Program-made: the position numbers and the translations under genes
Assembly (NCBI GenBank): GCA_012862575.1
Contig: BLSF01000022.1
Span: forward strand, 1 to 64,000
Length of the DNA stretch: 64,000 nucleotides
Source: Parietichytrium sp. I65-24A
Taxonomy: Eukaryota > Sar > Bigyra > Thraustochytrida > Thraustochytriidae
Direction of reading: 5' to 3'
Shown here: one piece after another, positions 50,178 to 61,635 of the stretch
Numbering within the stretch: the stretch's first letter is position 1
Layout of the letters: every line of letters begins with the position of its first letter
The notes under the pieces: generated by a model
What the model was told of the DNA's origin: nothing
The model's input: the letters and a program-made list of their open reading frames with translations, nothing else
Databases searched by the model: none

Positions 50178-52230
50178 AGAGAGACTGAGAGACTGAAGTG
50201 AGTGAGTTGAGCGAGTGAGCAAGTGCTAGCAGAACCTTGCCTTCTTCTCTCTGCGCGTTGCCCCGAGTATTAGGCACTGCTCTATCATATAGGAGCAGGC
50301 CTAGGCCTAGGGTCAAACATTTTATCCAATTTATCAACGCCAAAAAAATGCGAAGAAAGAAAGGGACGGGAACTACGGGAACTGGACGAGCCGCCTGGGA
50401 AGCCTGGGACGGAGAAGGCAACACAAGACATGATTTTGGTTATTTGGTGGGTGAGCAAGGGGTCTCTATAAATACGAAACTCGTACGAAGGTCGCACCCG
50501 GAGCAAGCTGATAATGGCTTTGGTGGGCTGGTTGATATTGGTCATGCTGGTATGCTGGTATGGAGCACGTTACTCACTGTCAGCTCGCATTCGTGCTTTC
50601 GTGCACCTCCTCTCTGCTTCTCTGCCAGTCCTGCCTCGATCAAGTTGCTGAGTCCAAGTAGTACTCAGTATCACCTACGCTGTGCACTTGCCTGGTTGTC
50701 GAACGTGGCTCTTTTCGAATAAGCAGTGGCGTTGGTGGCCCGCGAGCTCGCAAAAAGCAAGCTTCCTTTCTCCCGACGGCGGCCGCTTTGCATTCTCACA
50801 CTCTTAACCCTGTAGGCGTGAAGGTCGTGAAGGTCGTGAATGGCGTGAACAGCACGATTGGCGGAGTGCAAATATCTCAGAGCAGCGGCTGAACAGAGGT
50901 GGAACATCATGATGGTGGAAGTGGTGGAAGAAAGGAAGGAAGAAGGAAGGAGCGAACGAAAGAAGGAAGGTTGTTGGGTGTGTACTATTAAGCAGTACTA
51001 CACTGCAGTCTAACCAGAGGTGAACTGTTCTTGTCTTGTTCAATTTTCCAAAATTAGCTAATCAGCAGCAGAAATTGAGAGCTATTCAGGAAGAGTCTCT
51101 CTGGGGTCTGCTTCTGAATGACTTATTCTGATTTCTTCTGAGAGCGGGGGGCGAGCTTCTCCAGCGGGGCCATCAATAAAATGAAAAGAAAGGAAAAGTG
51201 AAGTCGCTCTGGTGGATGATGGTGGATGGATGTGCCCATGGCCCACGCCACTATGCCGAAATTACACACTTGGCTATCCTGACCCTCTCTGTCAAATCAA
51301 ATGGACAAATGTTCACAATACCAATTGCATTATCCAGCTGCTGGAATGATGTGCAAGGTAATGCGTTGCCTGCGAGTACTAGGTACCACAGCTATTATTA
51401 GTGGAATAAGTAGCCGGCACCTGAAAGTGTCTGGCTAAAGATAGTTAGGCACAGGTGGTGATCGCAGGTGCACACATCGTTTTCCCAATTTGACAAATTG
51501 CTGTTCACGGAGGTTCACGGGCAAAGAAGGAATTCGCCTCTCATCGACGGTTGAGTCAAGAAATCCAGCGCCTGGGTTCTTGTGTGGGCTGTCGAGTTCA
51601 CTCTCAAACGCACTGTCAAGCTCACTGTTTGGTGAATTTTTTTCCAACCAAATCACTGCCAAGCTCGCGGTCAAATTCACTGTCAACCGTGACTCTTGGG
51701 AAATTGCTTCCAGATGCATTAGTTAGGAGACTCGGGCGCTACTAACAACAAACAGGAGATTCTACTGCTGACATGGCCATCAGTTTACCAGCTTGCTGAG
51801 AGGGTATTTGTGCACAGAGCGGCTCAAACGATGTGAACAATTACTGATTGTGAATTTGTGTACACTTTTTTATCGATCAGGATTGGAGCAAGTGTGGAAC
51901 AGCAAATAAGTTACATGAAGCACTGTAAATACAGCGAACTGATCCCCTGAGCATCCCTGAGCCGAAAAAAGCCGGCACTGGCAGTTGGAATCCTCCGGAT
52001 TCCCGACGGTTCCTGAACTGATGATTCCTGCCTCCTTGAGCTGACACATACAACTGGCGCTCTCTGGTAGAATAGAATTAGTAGCAGTGTCGGGTGGTCA
52101 CGGTTACACTGGAGGTAACGCCGCGCTATTATCGGGACAGTCCCATTTCTAGTAGCGGCTAAGTTATCTACTCCAGCGCGGGTGTACAGTGAGAGTTGGT
52201 GAAAGGTGGAAAAACGTGAAAAACGAAGAA

Positions 52231-52291
52231 AGGCTGCCCGAAACGAGCAGGTTTCTTGGACTGCTAAAGGCTGCCCGAAACGAGCAGGTTT
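52231..52291. repeat. 24-bp direct repeat pair
   Basis: AGGCTGCCCGAAACGAGCAG followed by GTTT occurs at 52231-52254 and, identically, at 52268-52291, 37 bases apart. Each unit contains no longer gene-like pattern; the spacing and identity suggest a recent duplication or a paired protein site. Confidence 0.75.
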
Positions 52292-54065
52292 TTCTTTGAA
52301 CTTTTTTGACTCAAGTTACTGACACGCGCATGTTGTGTGAAAGTTAAAATAGAGAATTCAGAGGAAGTAATTTGGGGCTCGCACCATTCACAAGGAAAAG
52401 GCAGGGTCAAGCTCTGTTCTAGCTGGCTTTCAACGTGGCTGAGGGAGTCACGAATTGGAAAAGTGAAGTCGCTGGGCGAAAGTCAGACCTGTCGCCCTCG
52501 AGATTCTTCCTACTCTCTCTGAATTCTGCACAATTTATGACGATTCTGCACGCTGGAAACGAAAAAGTCTCCCTAATTCATGCACGAGGCGATGCACATG
52601 CTCAACAAATTTAACGACCGATAAGCTCAGCGAACATGCACCACACATCTGCAGATCACAGCGCCAGTACTGAGTACTGAGCTGAGTACTGAACTGTTCT
52701 CCACTCACAAACGGCGAAGCCATCGGTTTATCGGTTTATCTTCTTTTTCCCCCCTTCCATCCGTCAAACCGTTCAACAATCAGATTCAGAATTCGAAGTG
52801 AGTCACGTCACTCTGTGGCCATCCTGCTCGAAGTCCGCTCCCCGTTCTCGGAACTTTGTAGAGCTCGAAAAGCAAACTAACAAAGCCAAAAAAGGCCAAA
52901 GGCACGTGCTGTACTGGTACTGACAGTGAGTACTAGTACTCTGTACGCATCAACATCTGCGTAAGACACTAGCTGAGCTCAAACGACTTTTTCGATAGCT
53001 GGCAAGCTGGCTCTGGCGCCGTCTGACACTACGCTTGGTGCCGCTGAAACACTGCGCATTGTGCCACCGGCAGATAGCTTGCGTGCCAAATCAACTTTGT
53101 TCAGCACACAGTCACGTGTTCTTATGTTCCGGGATTTGCACCGTTGCCATCAAGTTCCACATGGCATGGCAGAGCACTCGCATGACGGTCCTCGCGCGTT
53201 GCCTTGTAGATGAAGAGCGCCAGCCGAACTAATGGAACTCAGAATTCACAGTCAGACCGCGCACAAGAAGCTACACGGCCTCCAGAAGAGGTTTCCGTGG
53301 GGAAGGTGCCGTCTGCGTGCACGACAAAGAGACTTCGAACGCCACAGTCACAACAAACCTGTCCTCCAAAAGCCAATTAGTTTTTAATCACAAAAAGGAC
53401 AGAAGAGAAGAGAAATAAAGAGTGTTGTGCTGGCTCGAGATGGCAAACGAATCACTTTCGCGCTGCGCGCCACAAGACATCATGATAGGTTGGAAGAGGT
53501 GGAAGAGGACAGACACATAAGTTATAGACACATACTCACAACACTCCAGTTCCGGTATAAACGTTTCGTGTAAGGATCAAAGAACGCGTTCTCCCAAACG
53601 AACACGGTGCTGTTCTTGAGCTTTTTTCGGGACGCTTTAGGATTTCATTTTCAACTGTTTGTGTAAATTTCTCCACATGTCGTAGTGATAATACTATGTA
53701 GTAACCTAATGCATCCAAATGGGTCCAAGTTCACATCGATTGTGAGAATGTGTGAGAACAAAAAATGTATCTAAATGTGATCTAAATGGATCTTTTTTCT
53801 TCGCAGCCAACTTCGACTTAGCGAAAACCCACAGTGAGCGCTACTGCGTACGACACAGGTCCTCGAGCCTCAGCGAGCACACATTCAGCAGAGAACAGAG
53901 AACTGAGCACTGAGCACCGAGCACTGAGCACTGAGCGCTGGTACTCGAGTACTCAAATACTCGACCCGCTCGGAACAGGGGCTTCGCGTTGTCCGTCCTT
54001 TATCTTTCCGGTATCTTCGCGGTCGCCACTTAGTTGCACTGGAACGAGCAAGCGGTGCACGCACG

Positions 54066-57000
54066 ATGACGAAGATGCTGCGAGCAGCAGCATGCCTTGT
54101 GCTGGTGTGGGCGGCGGTGGTACGAGGCGCGCGGTTCATGCCACCGAAGGACTGGCAGTATGAGCTGTCGAACGAGACTGTTGCGGACAAGCTCAACATT
54201 CATGTGACTGTAAGTTTAGCACGGACGGTTTGGGCCAAGTTTTTCGTCACCAATTACTCTGCGGAAACGCTCACCAATCTTCGCGTATTGGAAATTATGC
54301 AACCGGACAGCCCCATACTCATGATGACACCGGGTGGCTGATGACGGTGGACCAATACTACTATTCCGAGGTGCGATACATTCTGGACACCGTGACGGAT
54401 CAGTTGCAGAAGAATCCAAAGAGAAAATTTAATTACGTTGAGATGGCGTATTTCTCGCGGTGGTGGGAAGAGCAGACGGAGCACACCAAAGAAATTGTGC
54501 GCGGACTTGTGAAGAATAAGCAGCTGCAATTTCTCAACGGTGGCTGGTGCATGCACGACGAAGCAGGGCCGTACTATTCGGAAATGGTCGATCGTAAGTT
54601 CCTGTTACCTGGATATGAGTGCTTCAAAGTAGAATCGGGTTGGCAAATCATCTCACACATTGTCTGGTCTGGTTTTTGGTTGTCTTCACAGAAACCACCC
54701 GCGGGCATCAGTTCATCCTGAAAGAGTTCGGTCCGGAAGCTGCGCCCCGTGCCACTTGGCAAATTGATCCCTTCGGACACACAAACACGCAATCATGGCT
54801 CATGTCCTCGCAAGCTGGTATGCCTTCCTTGTTTTGGGCTCGCATTGATTTTGACGACCGCGATGCTAGAAAGAACTCAAGCAACCTCGAGTATATTTGG
54901 CGTGGCAGCAAGAGTCTCGGCGCAAACGCAGACACGTTTAGTGGAGTCATTTGGGGCAGTGATGACACTGGTTCTGGTTTATACAGTACGTTTGGTTGGT
55001 TGGGTCACTTCTGCTCGGGAGAAAGCAGATTTCAACTAACACTCCGCAATACTTGACCTGTCCTCAACCTCACAGGCTGCCCGGTTAAGTTCGAGAGTTA
55101 CGACTCTATTGGGATTCAGGATAATCCGTGGAGGCACGACTACAACGTCGAAGAGTGGATCGAGAAGGTTGTAACGATAGCATTGCAGCAAGCCTCAGAG
55201 TACAAATCCAATCACATTATGTGGGTCTGCGGATTCGACTTTTCTCATAAAAACGCCGACACGTGGTTCCACAACACTGACCTGCTTATGCACTACGTCA
55301 ACAAGGACGGACGTGTGAACATGCTGTACAGCTCTCCAGCAGAGTATGTCGCCGCCAAGCACCAAGACAAGTCACAGCACTGGGAGCTTCGCAAGGACGA
55401 TCTTATGCCGCTCCACGAGTTTCCCCACGTCTACTGGACGGGGTATTACTCAAGCCGAGTTGCCTTTAAGAGGCTTGTGAGAAAAACCTGGAACTTTTTG
55501 AATGCAGCGCGACAAGTGGCGCTGATTTCGCCCCCTAACCCGGAACAGCAGAACAATTCAGAAGGATCCCGCTCGCCAAAGGTGGGTTCGTGCTTCACTG
55601 ACTCGTTGGAGGGTGCGTTATCTGTTGCCATGCACCACGACGGTGTCTCGGGAACTGCCAAGCAAAATGTAAATGGAGATTATGCACAGCGTATCGCAGA
55701 GGGCTTTTCAGAGGTCGAAGAGGGCTTTTCGAAAGCCCTTGGAAAGTTCAGCGATACACAAGATGCGCAATGGTCCGTCTGCCAGGCCTTGAACATCTCG
55801 CTCTGCGACATTTCAGCTGAGCGTTCCCAGACAGGGTTCTCGATTGCAGCCTGGAATCCCCTCGGACAAACCCACAAAAACTTCAGCTTTAGGGTGCCGG
55901 TACGGCTCTCCGAGGATGTTGCCGCGCAATTCTCGGCAGCTTCGAGTGTACCGGATCTATTTTCTGTCGTCACCGCCGGTGCTAATGGAGAAAATGTCGT
56001 GAGTCTTTCAACTCAGGTCATCAAGCTGGACAAGCGCACGTTGGATATTCCTCTACTTTACCTGAATTGGTACGGGATGAGTGAATCCGATATTCACGCC
56101 AACATGCAGAAGCTCGAAAACCAGGCAACCCATCTCATGGTGTTTCAAACAGACCTGCCTGCATTGGGCTACAAGCTTTTTCATGTCGAACCATCAGCCT
56201 GCATTGTCTCTGGAGAGTGCGAGCAGCTGGTGAAGAAGGCTACAAAGTCCCAACTGAAGCGCCATTTGCGACGAGATGCCGGGTTAAAAAGCGACGCTAA
56301 AACGTTTGACAACGGCGTTTACGAAATCGGACTCAATCCTAGCACGATGGAAATTGAATCAATCAAGAACCTAGAGACCGGCAACTCTTGCGACCTGTCC
56401 ATTTCTTGGGGTTGGTATGAATCATCTACAGGGGGTTGTAGCGAGTTTGGATGCCAAGAAACGCCCTCTGGCGCTTACATTTTCAGGCCCAACTCATCAA
56501 GCTTTAACTACCCCGGACCAGCCCAAAAGGTCGAGACCGAAATAGTGGAAGGGGAACTCACCACGGAAATTCGCCAGCGCTTTTCTCCTTGGGTGTCGCA
56601 CGTAATTCGCCTTGACAGGTCGGCCCGCTCAGTCAAGGTGGAGTACACAGTTGGTCCGATTCCGGTGGACAACAAATGGATGAGTGACGAGCACAAAGCG
56701 GCCATCACGATGGGGAAGGAGGTCGTTGTTCGGTACAAAACCTGCCTCGAGTCTGACGGAACGTTTTACACTGATTCTAACGGTTTGGAAATGATGCGGC
56801 GGGAGCGCAACAAACGGCCACCATCCTACCCGCAAACATACAGCTGGTTGGACGAGCCCATTTCCAGCAATTATTACCCAGTAAACTCGATCATATCGGT
56901 CGCCGACAAGAACAGCAGGGGCAAAAACTTTGCAGTTGTAACAGACTCCACCCAGGGTGGTTCCTCTCTGCATGATGGAGAGGTGGAGCTGATGGTCCAT

Positions 57001-57672
57001 CGACGCGTATTTCATGATGACTTTAAAGGTGTCGAGGAGCCATTGAACGAAACGATGTGCGGCTGTAACGGAAAGAACGATGCAACCTGTTTCTGCCACG
57101 GTCTGACCATTCGCGGAACCCACCACCTCGTTTTCGACTCTGACGAAGTTCGCTCCGTTAGTAGCAAGGAACAGCATGAGCCAGTCTTGCTCTTCTCACC
57201 TACGGTGCTGCAGCAATCAGAGAAGCTTGGCTCCAAGTCCGTTCTTGGTGACGAGCTGCCGGCGAGCGTACATCTGATGACCTTGCACTCCAACTATGCC
57301 GGCAATCATGATGGCAAAGTTCTACTGAGGCTTCATCACCAGTTTGCCACGGGCGAATCCGGTTCGGATGACGTCACCTTGTCCTTGAAAAACTTGTTCG
57401 ACAAGGAGCTGCTGGGCGAAATCATCAGTGTGAAAGAGATGACTCTGACGGCCAACCTACCAATCGAACAGAAATTGAGCTACACGTGGAACGTCCAAGG
57501 GGAAGGCGCAGACGACGCAAAGCCAGCTTGCGGGGTCTTGGACGTGGACAATCTCGAGGTGACGCTCAAACCAATGGAAGTTCGAACCTTCTTAGTTGGT
57601 CTCGCAAAACATGGAGAGGAGGCCAAATCGCAACGAGATCATTTGACCTTGGACCCTGATGCGCTGCAGTAA
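54066..57672 (+). CDS. lysosomal-type alpha-mannosidase, GH38 (three introns)
   Basis: Predicted 1105-residue secreted/lysosomal enzyme trimming alpha-mannosyl residues of glycoproteins. Exons 54066-54209, 54311-54593, 54692-54985 and 55076-57672, introns of 101, 98 and 90 nt. MTKMLRAAACLVLVWAAVVRG is a signal peptide. Across introns the GH38 core is restored: NIHVT joined to PHTHDDTGWL (zinc ligands), WCMHDEAGPYY, TWQIDPFGHT with the catalytic nucleophile Asp, and MWVCGFDF; then HHDGVSGTAKQ, SGAYIFRPN and FYTDSNGLEMMRRERN. Order and length follow lysosomal MAN2B1. The second and third introns shift phase 1; each is necessary to keep the frame. Unspliced exon frames stop early. C-terminus lacks KDEL. 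Confidence 0.95.
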
Positions 57673-57857
57673 GAGAAGGAGCTATTGCGCTCCACAATGA
57701 GAGAACGTATTTTCGCTTTGCCCCCTTTCCCTCCCTGACATTGAATCACGCCCTGGTCAGCAGTGAGACGAGCAGATATCATCGAATTCGAGGAAGAGTA
57801 GCTTTTAGCTTATGGTGCAGACAGAAAACGTTGATTTTCACTGATTAATTCAGAGCA

Positions 57858-59879
57858 TTAGAACCAATTAAATACACAGCCTGCAGAGTCAGCGTCCTCT
57901 GCGTTCTTTCTTCCCTCGGCGAAAGCGTTTGTGAAGGCGAGAGGAACACCGTCGGTCCTCCTCCTCTTCCTAATTCCCTTCTTAATCTCGCGTTCGAAAA
58001 GGCCCTTGTAAGATATGCTGATAAACTCCTCCATGTTGGTGGGTGGGGGAACCTTTCTTGTTTCGATGGTGCGCTTGAGCTCTCTGTAGAACAGACTCCG
58101 GACAAGGAGCGACACGCTCGGGCTGTAATGTCTCTTGAGCTCCTCGATCTCCCAAAGATATGACTCGAGCGCTCTTGCCTTCTTGGGGTTTGGCTCGTCA
58201 AAGATGAACGGATCCACCTTCTTCGATCCTCTGGAGGGGTCTAGCAGCTTTTGCAGCTCCTCAGAGCCTACGGTAGAGTCGCCCTGGCTGTTTTCTCGTC
58301 CTTGCTCCTTTTGTGCAGCTTGTTCTCCATCCTGCGCGGCAGAGTCGGAGCGCTGGCGTTTCTTGCCGATTCCCAGCGCCATGGCCAGCGAAGCGCTCTT
58401 GATCCTGTCCAGCTTTGCGCGCTTCTCCTTGTCGGCAGTCTCCTCGTGCTCCTCGGTGAGAACCGCTTTGTCGTTCGTTTGTTCGGTTCCGTCCACGTCC
58501 TGGTTCTCGTAGTCGCCGGTCTCGTGGTTGGCGTGGGCCGACTCGTGGACGAGAGCAAGGCAGGTGGGGTGTTTCTTGAGCAGGTTGCTCACCAAGACCA
58601 CGGCGAACATCTGCGAGCCGGTGGGCGCGGAGAGCGCGACGCGGAGGACGCGTTTCGCGAAGGCGGCGACGAGGTAGGTGGCCAAGTGGAACGAGGACAG
58701 CACATTGTCCAGCAGCGCGAACAATTGCATGCGGTGTCTGGCGTGGAAGGTGTCAACGGTGATGAGCGCGTACAGCTTCTCGTAGAACTCGGGGCAGTCC
58801 AGTCCGTGCTGCGTGATCAGCACGAAGAGCGACTGCAGCGCCATCACCGCCACCACGCCGCCCTGCTCGTACGCCTCCAGCAGAAAGTCGCTCAGCAGCA
58901 GCGGGTTGGGCAGCGCGGGAATCACTCTCGACGGTAGCGCGAGGAGGATCTTGCGGTACACGAAGCTGGGCCTCTGCGGCAGGTTCAGGAAGCTCACCCA
59001 GGCCTCCTGCAGGTTCTTCTTGTGCTGCTTGGCCACCTTGCCTTTGGCGATGACCTCGCTGTCCAGCACGCCGAGCTCCTTCGCCTTGCTGGGCGCCACC
59101 CACCACGAGGCGTCCTCGCGCGCCGCGTCCTCGCTGCACTCGCCCGGAATCACGTACAGCAGGTTGAACAGGTTCTCGAACACCACCTCGCGCGACGCCG
59201 CCGCCTCCCACACGTTCTCGCGCAGCCACGCGTCCGACGCCGCGTCCAGCCCGCTCCCGCTCCCACTCTCCGCGTTAGGGGTCTGCTGGCCCTTGTGGCC
59301 GGCGCGGCAGATGCGCGCGATCGAGGCCAGGGCGTAGGCGGCGCAGTCTACGTGCGCGGCTAGGAACTCCTCCTGGAGCACGCGCATGAGCTGGCCGTTC
59401 AGTCCGTTCCCGTGCGCCGCGGCCGCCGCGCCGCCCAGGAGCCGGTCGAAAAGTCCCACGCCGAACTTGGCCGGCTCGCGCGCGGAATCTGCACCGGCCG
59501 CATGCGCGACGCGGAAGCCGTCCAGGCGCACGAGCTGCATCAGCGTCCTAGCCGCGGCTACCTGCGCGGTAGGCGACTCGCCGTCCCGGATCCACGCGCC
59601 GGCCAGGGAGTCGGCCATTTCCTCGAGCCGGCGCTGGAGCCAGTGCGCGTACTTGGCGAGCGCGCTAGAGTCCCCGCTAGCGAACAGGTCCCCGCGCCTC
59701 AAAAGCACGCTGAACGTACGTCTGCACGCGTGCAGCGCGCCCAGGCCGCCGTCCGCGCCAGAGTCGCCGTGCTCCGGCCCGCCCGCGAGCAGCTTCACCA
59801 GCGAGGACACCTTGTTCGCCTGCTCCGCGCCGCCGCCGCACACGGCCTTCTCCAGCCGCAGAGCCTCTGAGGAACCCAT
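57858..59879 (-). CDS. nucleolar protein NOC4/CBF-type
   Basis: Predicted 673-residue small-subunit ribosome biogenesis factor, NOC4 (partner of NOP14). The CBF/NOC domain shows LPNPLLLSDFLLEAYEQGG, VMALQSLFVLITQHGLDCPEFYEKLYALI, HARHRMQLFALLDNVLSSFHLATYLVAAFAKRV and SQMFAVVLVSNLLKKHP, followed after an acidic Lys-rich linker by DPFIFDEPNPKKARALESYLWEIEELKRHYSPSV, a family block. The N-terminal ~190 residues are Ala/Gly/Leu-rich. The gene's 5' part (about 58700-59870) is markedly more GC-rich than the rest of the window. Convergent with the mannosidase, 185 bp between stops. Single exon. Confidence 0.85.
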   Translation of the reverse strand: MGSSEALRLEKAVCGGGAEQANKVSSLVKLLAGGPEHGDSGADGGLGALHACRRTFSVLLRRGDLFASGDSSALAKYAHWLQRRLEEMADSLAGAWIRDGESPTAQVAAARTLMQLVRLDGFRVAHAAGADSAREPAKFGVGLFDRLLGGAAAAAHGNGLNGQLMRVLQEEFLAAHVDCAAYALASIARICRAGHKGQQTPNAESGSGSGLDAASDAWLRENVWEAAASREVVFENLFNLLYVIPGECSEDAAREDASWWVAPSKAKELGVLDSEVIAKGKVAKQHKKNLQEAWVSFLNLPQRPSFVYRKILLALPSRVIPALPNPLLLSDFLLEAYEQGGVVAVMALQSLFVLITQHGLDCPEFYEKLYALITVDTFHARHRMQLFALLDNVLSSFHLATYLVAAFAKRVLRVALSAPTGSQMFAVVLVSNLLKKHPTCLALVHESAHANHETGDYENQDVDGTEQTNDKAVLTEEHEETADKEKRAKLDRIKSASLAMALGIGKKRQRSDSAAQDGEQAAQKEQGRENSQGDSTVGSEELQKLLDPSRGSKKVDPFIFDEPNPKKARALESYLWEIEELKRHYSPSVSLLVRSLFYRELKRTIETRKVPPPTNMEEFISISYKGLFEREIKKGIRKRRRTDGVPLAFTNAFAEGRKNAEDADSAGCVFNWF

Positions 59880-59900
59880 TTTCCCGCCCCGTGTGCACCC

Positions 59901-59940
59901 CGTGTGTCCCAGTGTGTCCCCGCGTGTCCCCGCGTGTCCT
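59901..59940. repeat. 10-bp tandem array CGTGTGTCCC-type x4
   Basis: Four consecutive 10-mers (CGTGTGTCCC, AGTGTGTCCC, CGCGTGTCCC, CGCGTGTCCT) 20 bp upstream of the NOC4 start codon. Confidence 0.85.
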
Positions 59941-60632
59941 CGCGTACTTACGCCCTGCCGTCCTCGTCACGCTCTGTGAGGATCTGTGAATATGTGAATG
60001 TGTGTGAGGAGGTGAGGGTGAGAGCCAAGCTATTGCGTTCCGCAAGGACGAATAGCTTCGTTGTTCGTGAGCGTGCTCTCTCGACGCGTAGAGTTCTTTG
60101 TTCGACGGGCAGATTGGATGGAATTTGGATATTTGGATCAAGTATTGCGAAACGCATCTGGGGAAGCATCACGGCAGGAGTTGTGAGGTGTTGTGAGAGA
60201 AGACAGCCAGGGGTACGCTTTCCCGTGTCGAATCTCTCTCCCCTCAGTGCCGGTAGAACATACTAGACCGCAGTCAATACAGTACTGAGCGCTACCCTGA
60301 CTCTATAGAATAAGCTAGAATGCATCTTCTACCTTCACACAAGTGGCCACTCTGGCAAACGTACCGCGACTAACTGCAAGAAGTCGAAGAGTACTACGAG
60401 TTCCATTAAGGATCACTATCCAAGGACTACAAACCTGCCTATGTGACCTTAGGCGGCAGGCAACTATACCTTACTTCTACAGTAGTGAGCACAGAGTAAA
60501 GCTTACTATTCCTATTACCATTACTAGTACGTATCAGTTCACAAAATCGCACAAATCGCAGTCAGAAAAGACAAACAAGAGAGCGAAGAGAAGCGCGTTG
60601 CAAGAGGGACGAGGAGCAATTCAGGCGTCGCA

Positions 60633-60716
60633 GGAGAAGAGAGAGAGAGAGAGTGAGAGAGAGAGGAAAGGAGAGGAGAAAGGAAGCATAAAAGTAAAGA
60701 AGGAGAGAAAGGAAAG
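60633..60716 (+). repeat. purine GA/GAAAG tract in PMM leader
   Basis: More than 80 bases almost wholly A and G, directly abutting the phosphomannomutase ATG. Compare 39955-40010 before eL43. Confidence 0.7.
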
Positions 60717-61635
60717 ATGACCAAGAACGCCAAGATCCTGGCGCTCTTCGACGTGGACGGTACCCTCACGGTGGCCCGCAAGGTAAGTTGAACGCTCGTT
60801 TCGATGCTCGTACTGCGTGCTGCGTACTGCATGCTACGCTTCGCGCATGGCGGGCTCGAGCAGGAGCGTGAATAGTTTGCGGCGAGCGAAGATGATGGAG
60901 CTGACGAGTGTTTGGTTGCTGGGTTTCTGTTTGTGTGTGGCCTCCTTGCAGCGTATCACACCGGAGATGGATGCTTTCATGAAGAACCTTCGCGAAAAGA
61001 TCGTGGTCGGCATTGTTGGAGGGTCTGATCTGGTCAAGCAGAAGGAGCAGGTGGGCGAGGACGCCGTGGAGGTGTACGACTACAGCTTCTCCGAGAATGG
61101 ACTGGTGGGATACAAGGACGGCAAGCTCATCCACTCCCAGTCCTTCGTGAAGCACCTCGGCGAGGACAAGATGAAGGAGTTCATCAACTATGTGCTGCGC
61201 TACCTGTCTGAGGTTGACTGCCCAGTCAAGCGCGGAACCTTCGTAGAGTTTAGATCTGGAATGCTCAACATCTCCCCCATCGGTCGCTCCTGCTCACAGG
61301 AGGAGCGCGACGCGTTCGAGGCTTTTGACAAGGAGGCGAAGATCCGCGAGAAGATGGTGAAAGACCTGGAGAGGGAATTTGGTGACAAGTTCGGCCTCAA
61401 GTTCTCCATCGGAGGCCAGATCTCCTTCGACGTGTTCCCAAAGGGTTGGGACAAGACATACTGCTTGCAGTTTGTTGAAACCGAGGGCTACGACGAGATT
61501 CACTTTTTCGGCGACAAAACCTACGAGGGCGGAAACGATTACGAGATCTTTAACGACTCGCGGACCATTGGCCACTCGGTGACCAGCTGGGAGGATACCA
61601 TGCGTATGTGCACCGAGCTCTTCATGCAAAACTAA
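60717..61635 (+). CDS. phosphomannomutase PMM (one intron)
   Basis: Predicted 249-residue HAD-superfamily enzyme interconverting mannose-6-P and mannose-1-P, feeding GDP-mannose for glycosylation. Exon 1 60717-60782 ([22 protein letters not shown]) carries the DxDGT nucleophile motif; a 169-nt intron (GTAAGT...CTTGCAG, phase 0) joins to exon 2 60952-61635 beginning [16 protein letters not shown]. Further family blocks: [66 protein letters not shown] and [16 protein letters not shown]. Length fits PMM2 (246 in humans). Exon 1 is too short to stand alone. GA-rich leader, no other exon. Confidence 0.96.

Larger units (their letters stand above)
49512..54065. other. 4.5 kb gene-free region
   Basis: The longest spacer. 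It holds many small tandem arrays (49821-49880, 49985-50025, 50142-50177, 50815-50850, 50930-50975), a 24-bp direct repeat pair (52231 and 52268), and GTAC palindrome clusters (52660-52690, 52905-52940, 53940-53965). I see no protein gene, tRNA, or rRNA in it. Confidence 0.55.
59880..60716. other. divergent promoter region NOC4 / phosphomannomutase
   Basis: Contains a 10-bp tandem array (59901-59940) just upstream of NOC4 and a purine-rich leader (60633-60716) before PMM. No gene seen. Confidence 0.5.

Noticed and set aside
50237-50722. 161-codon frame in the large spacer
   Set aside because: Low complexity, no domain, overlapped by an antisense frame of similar quality.
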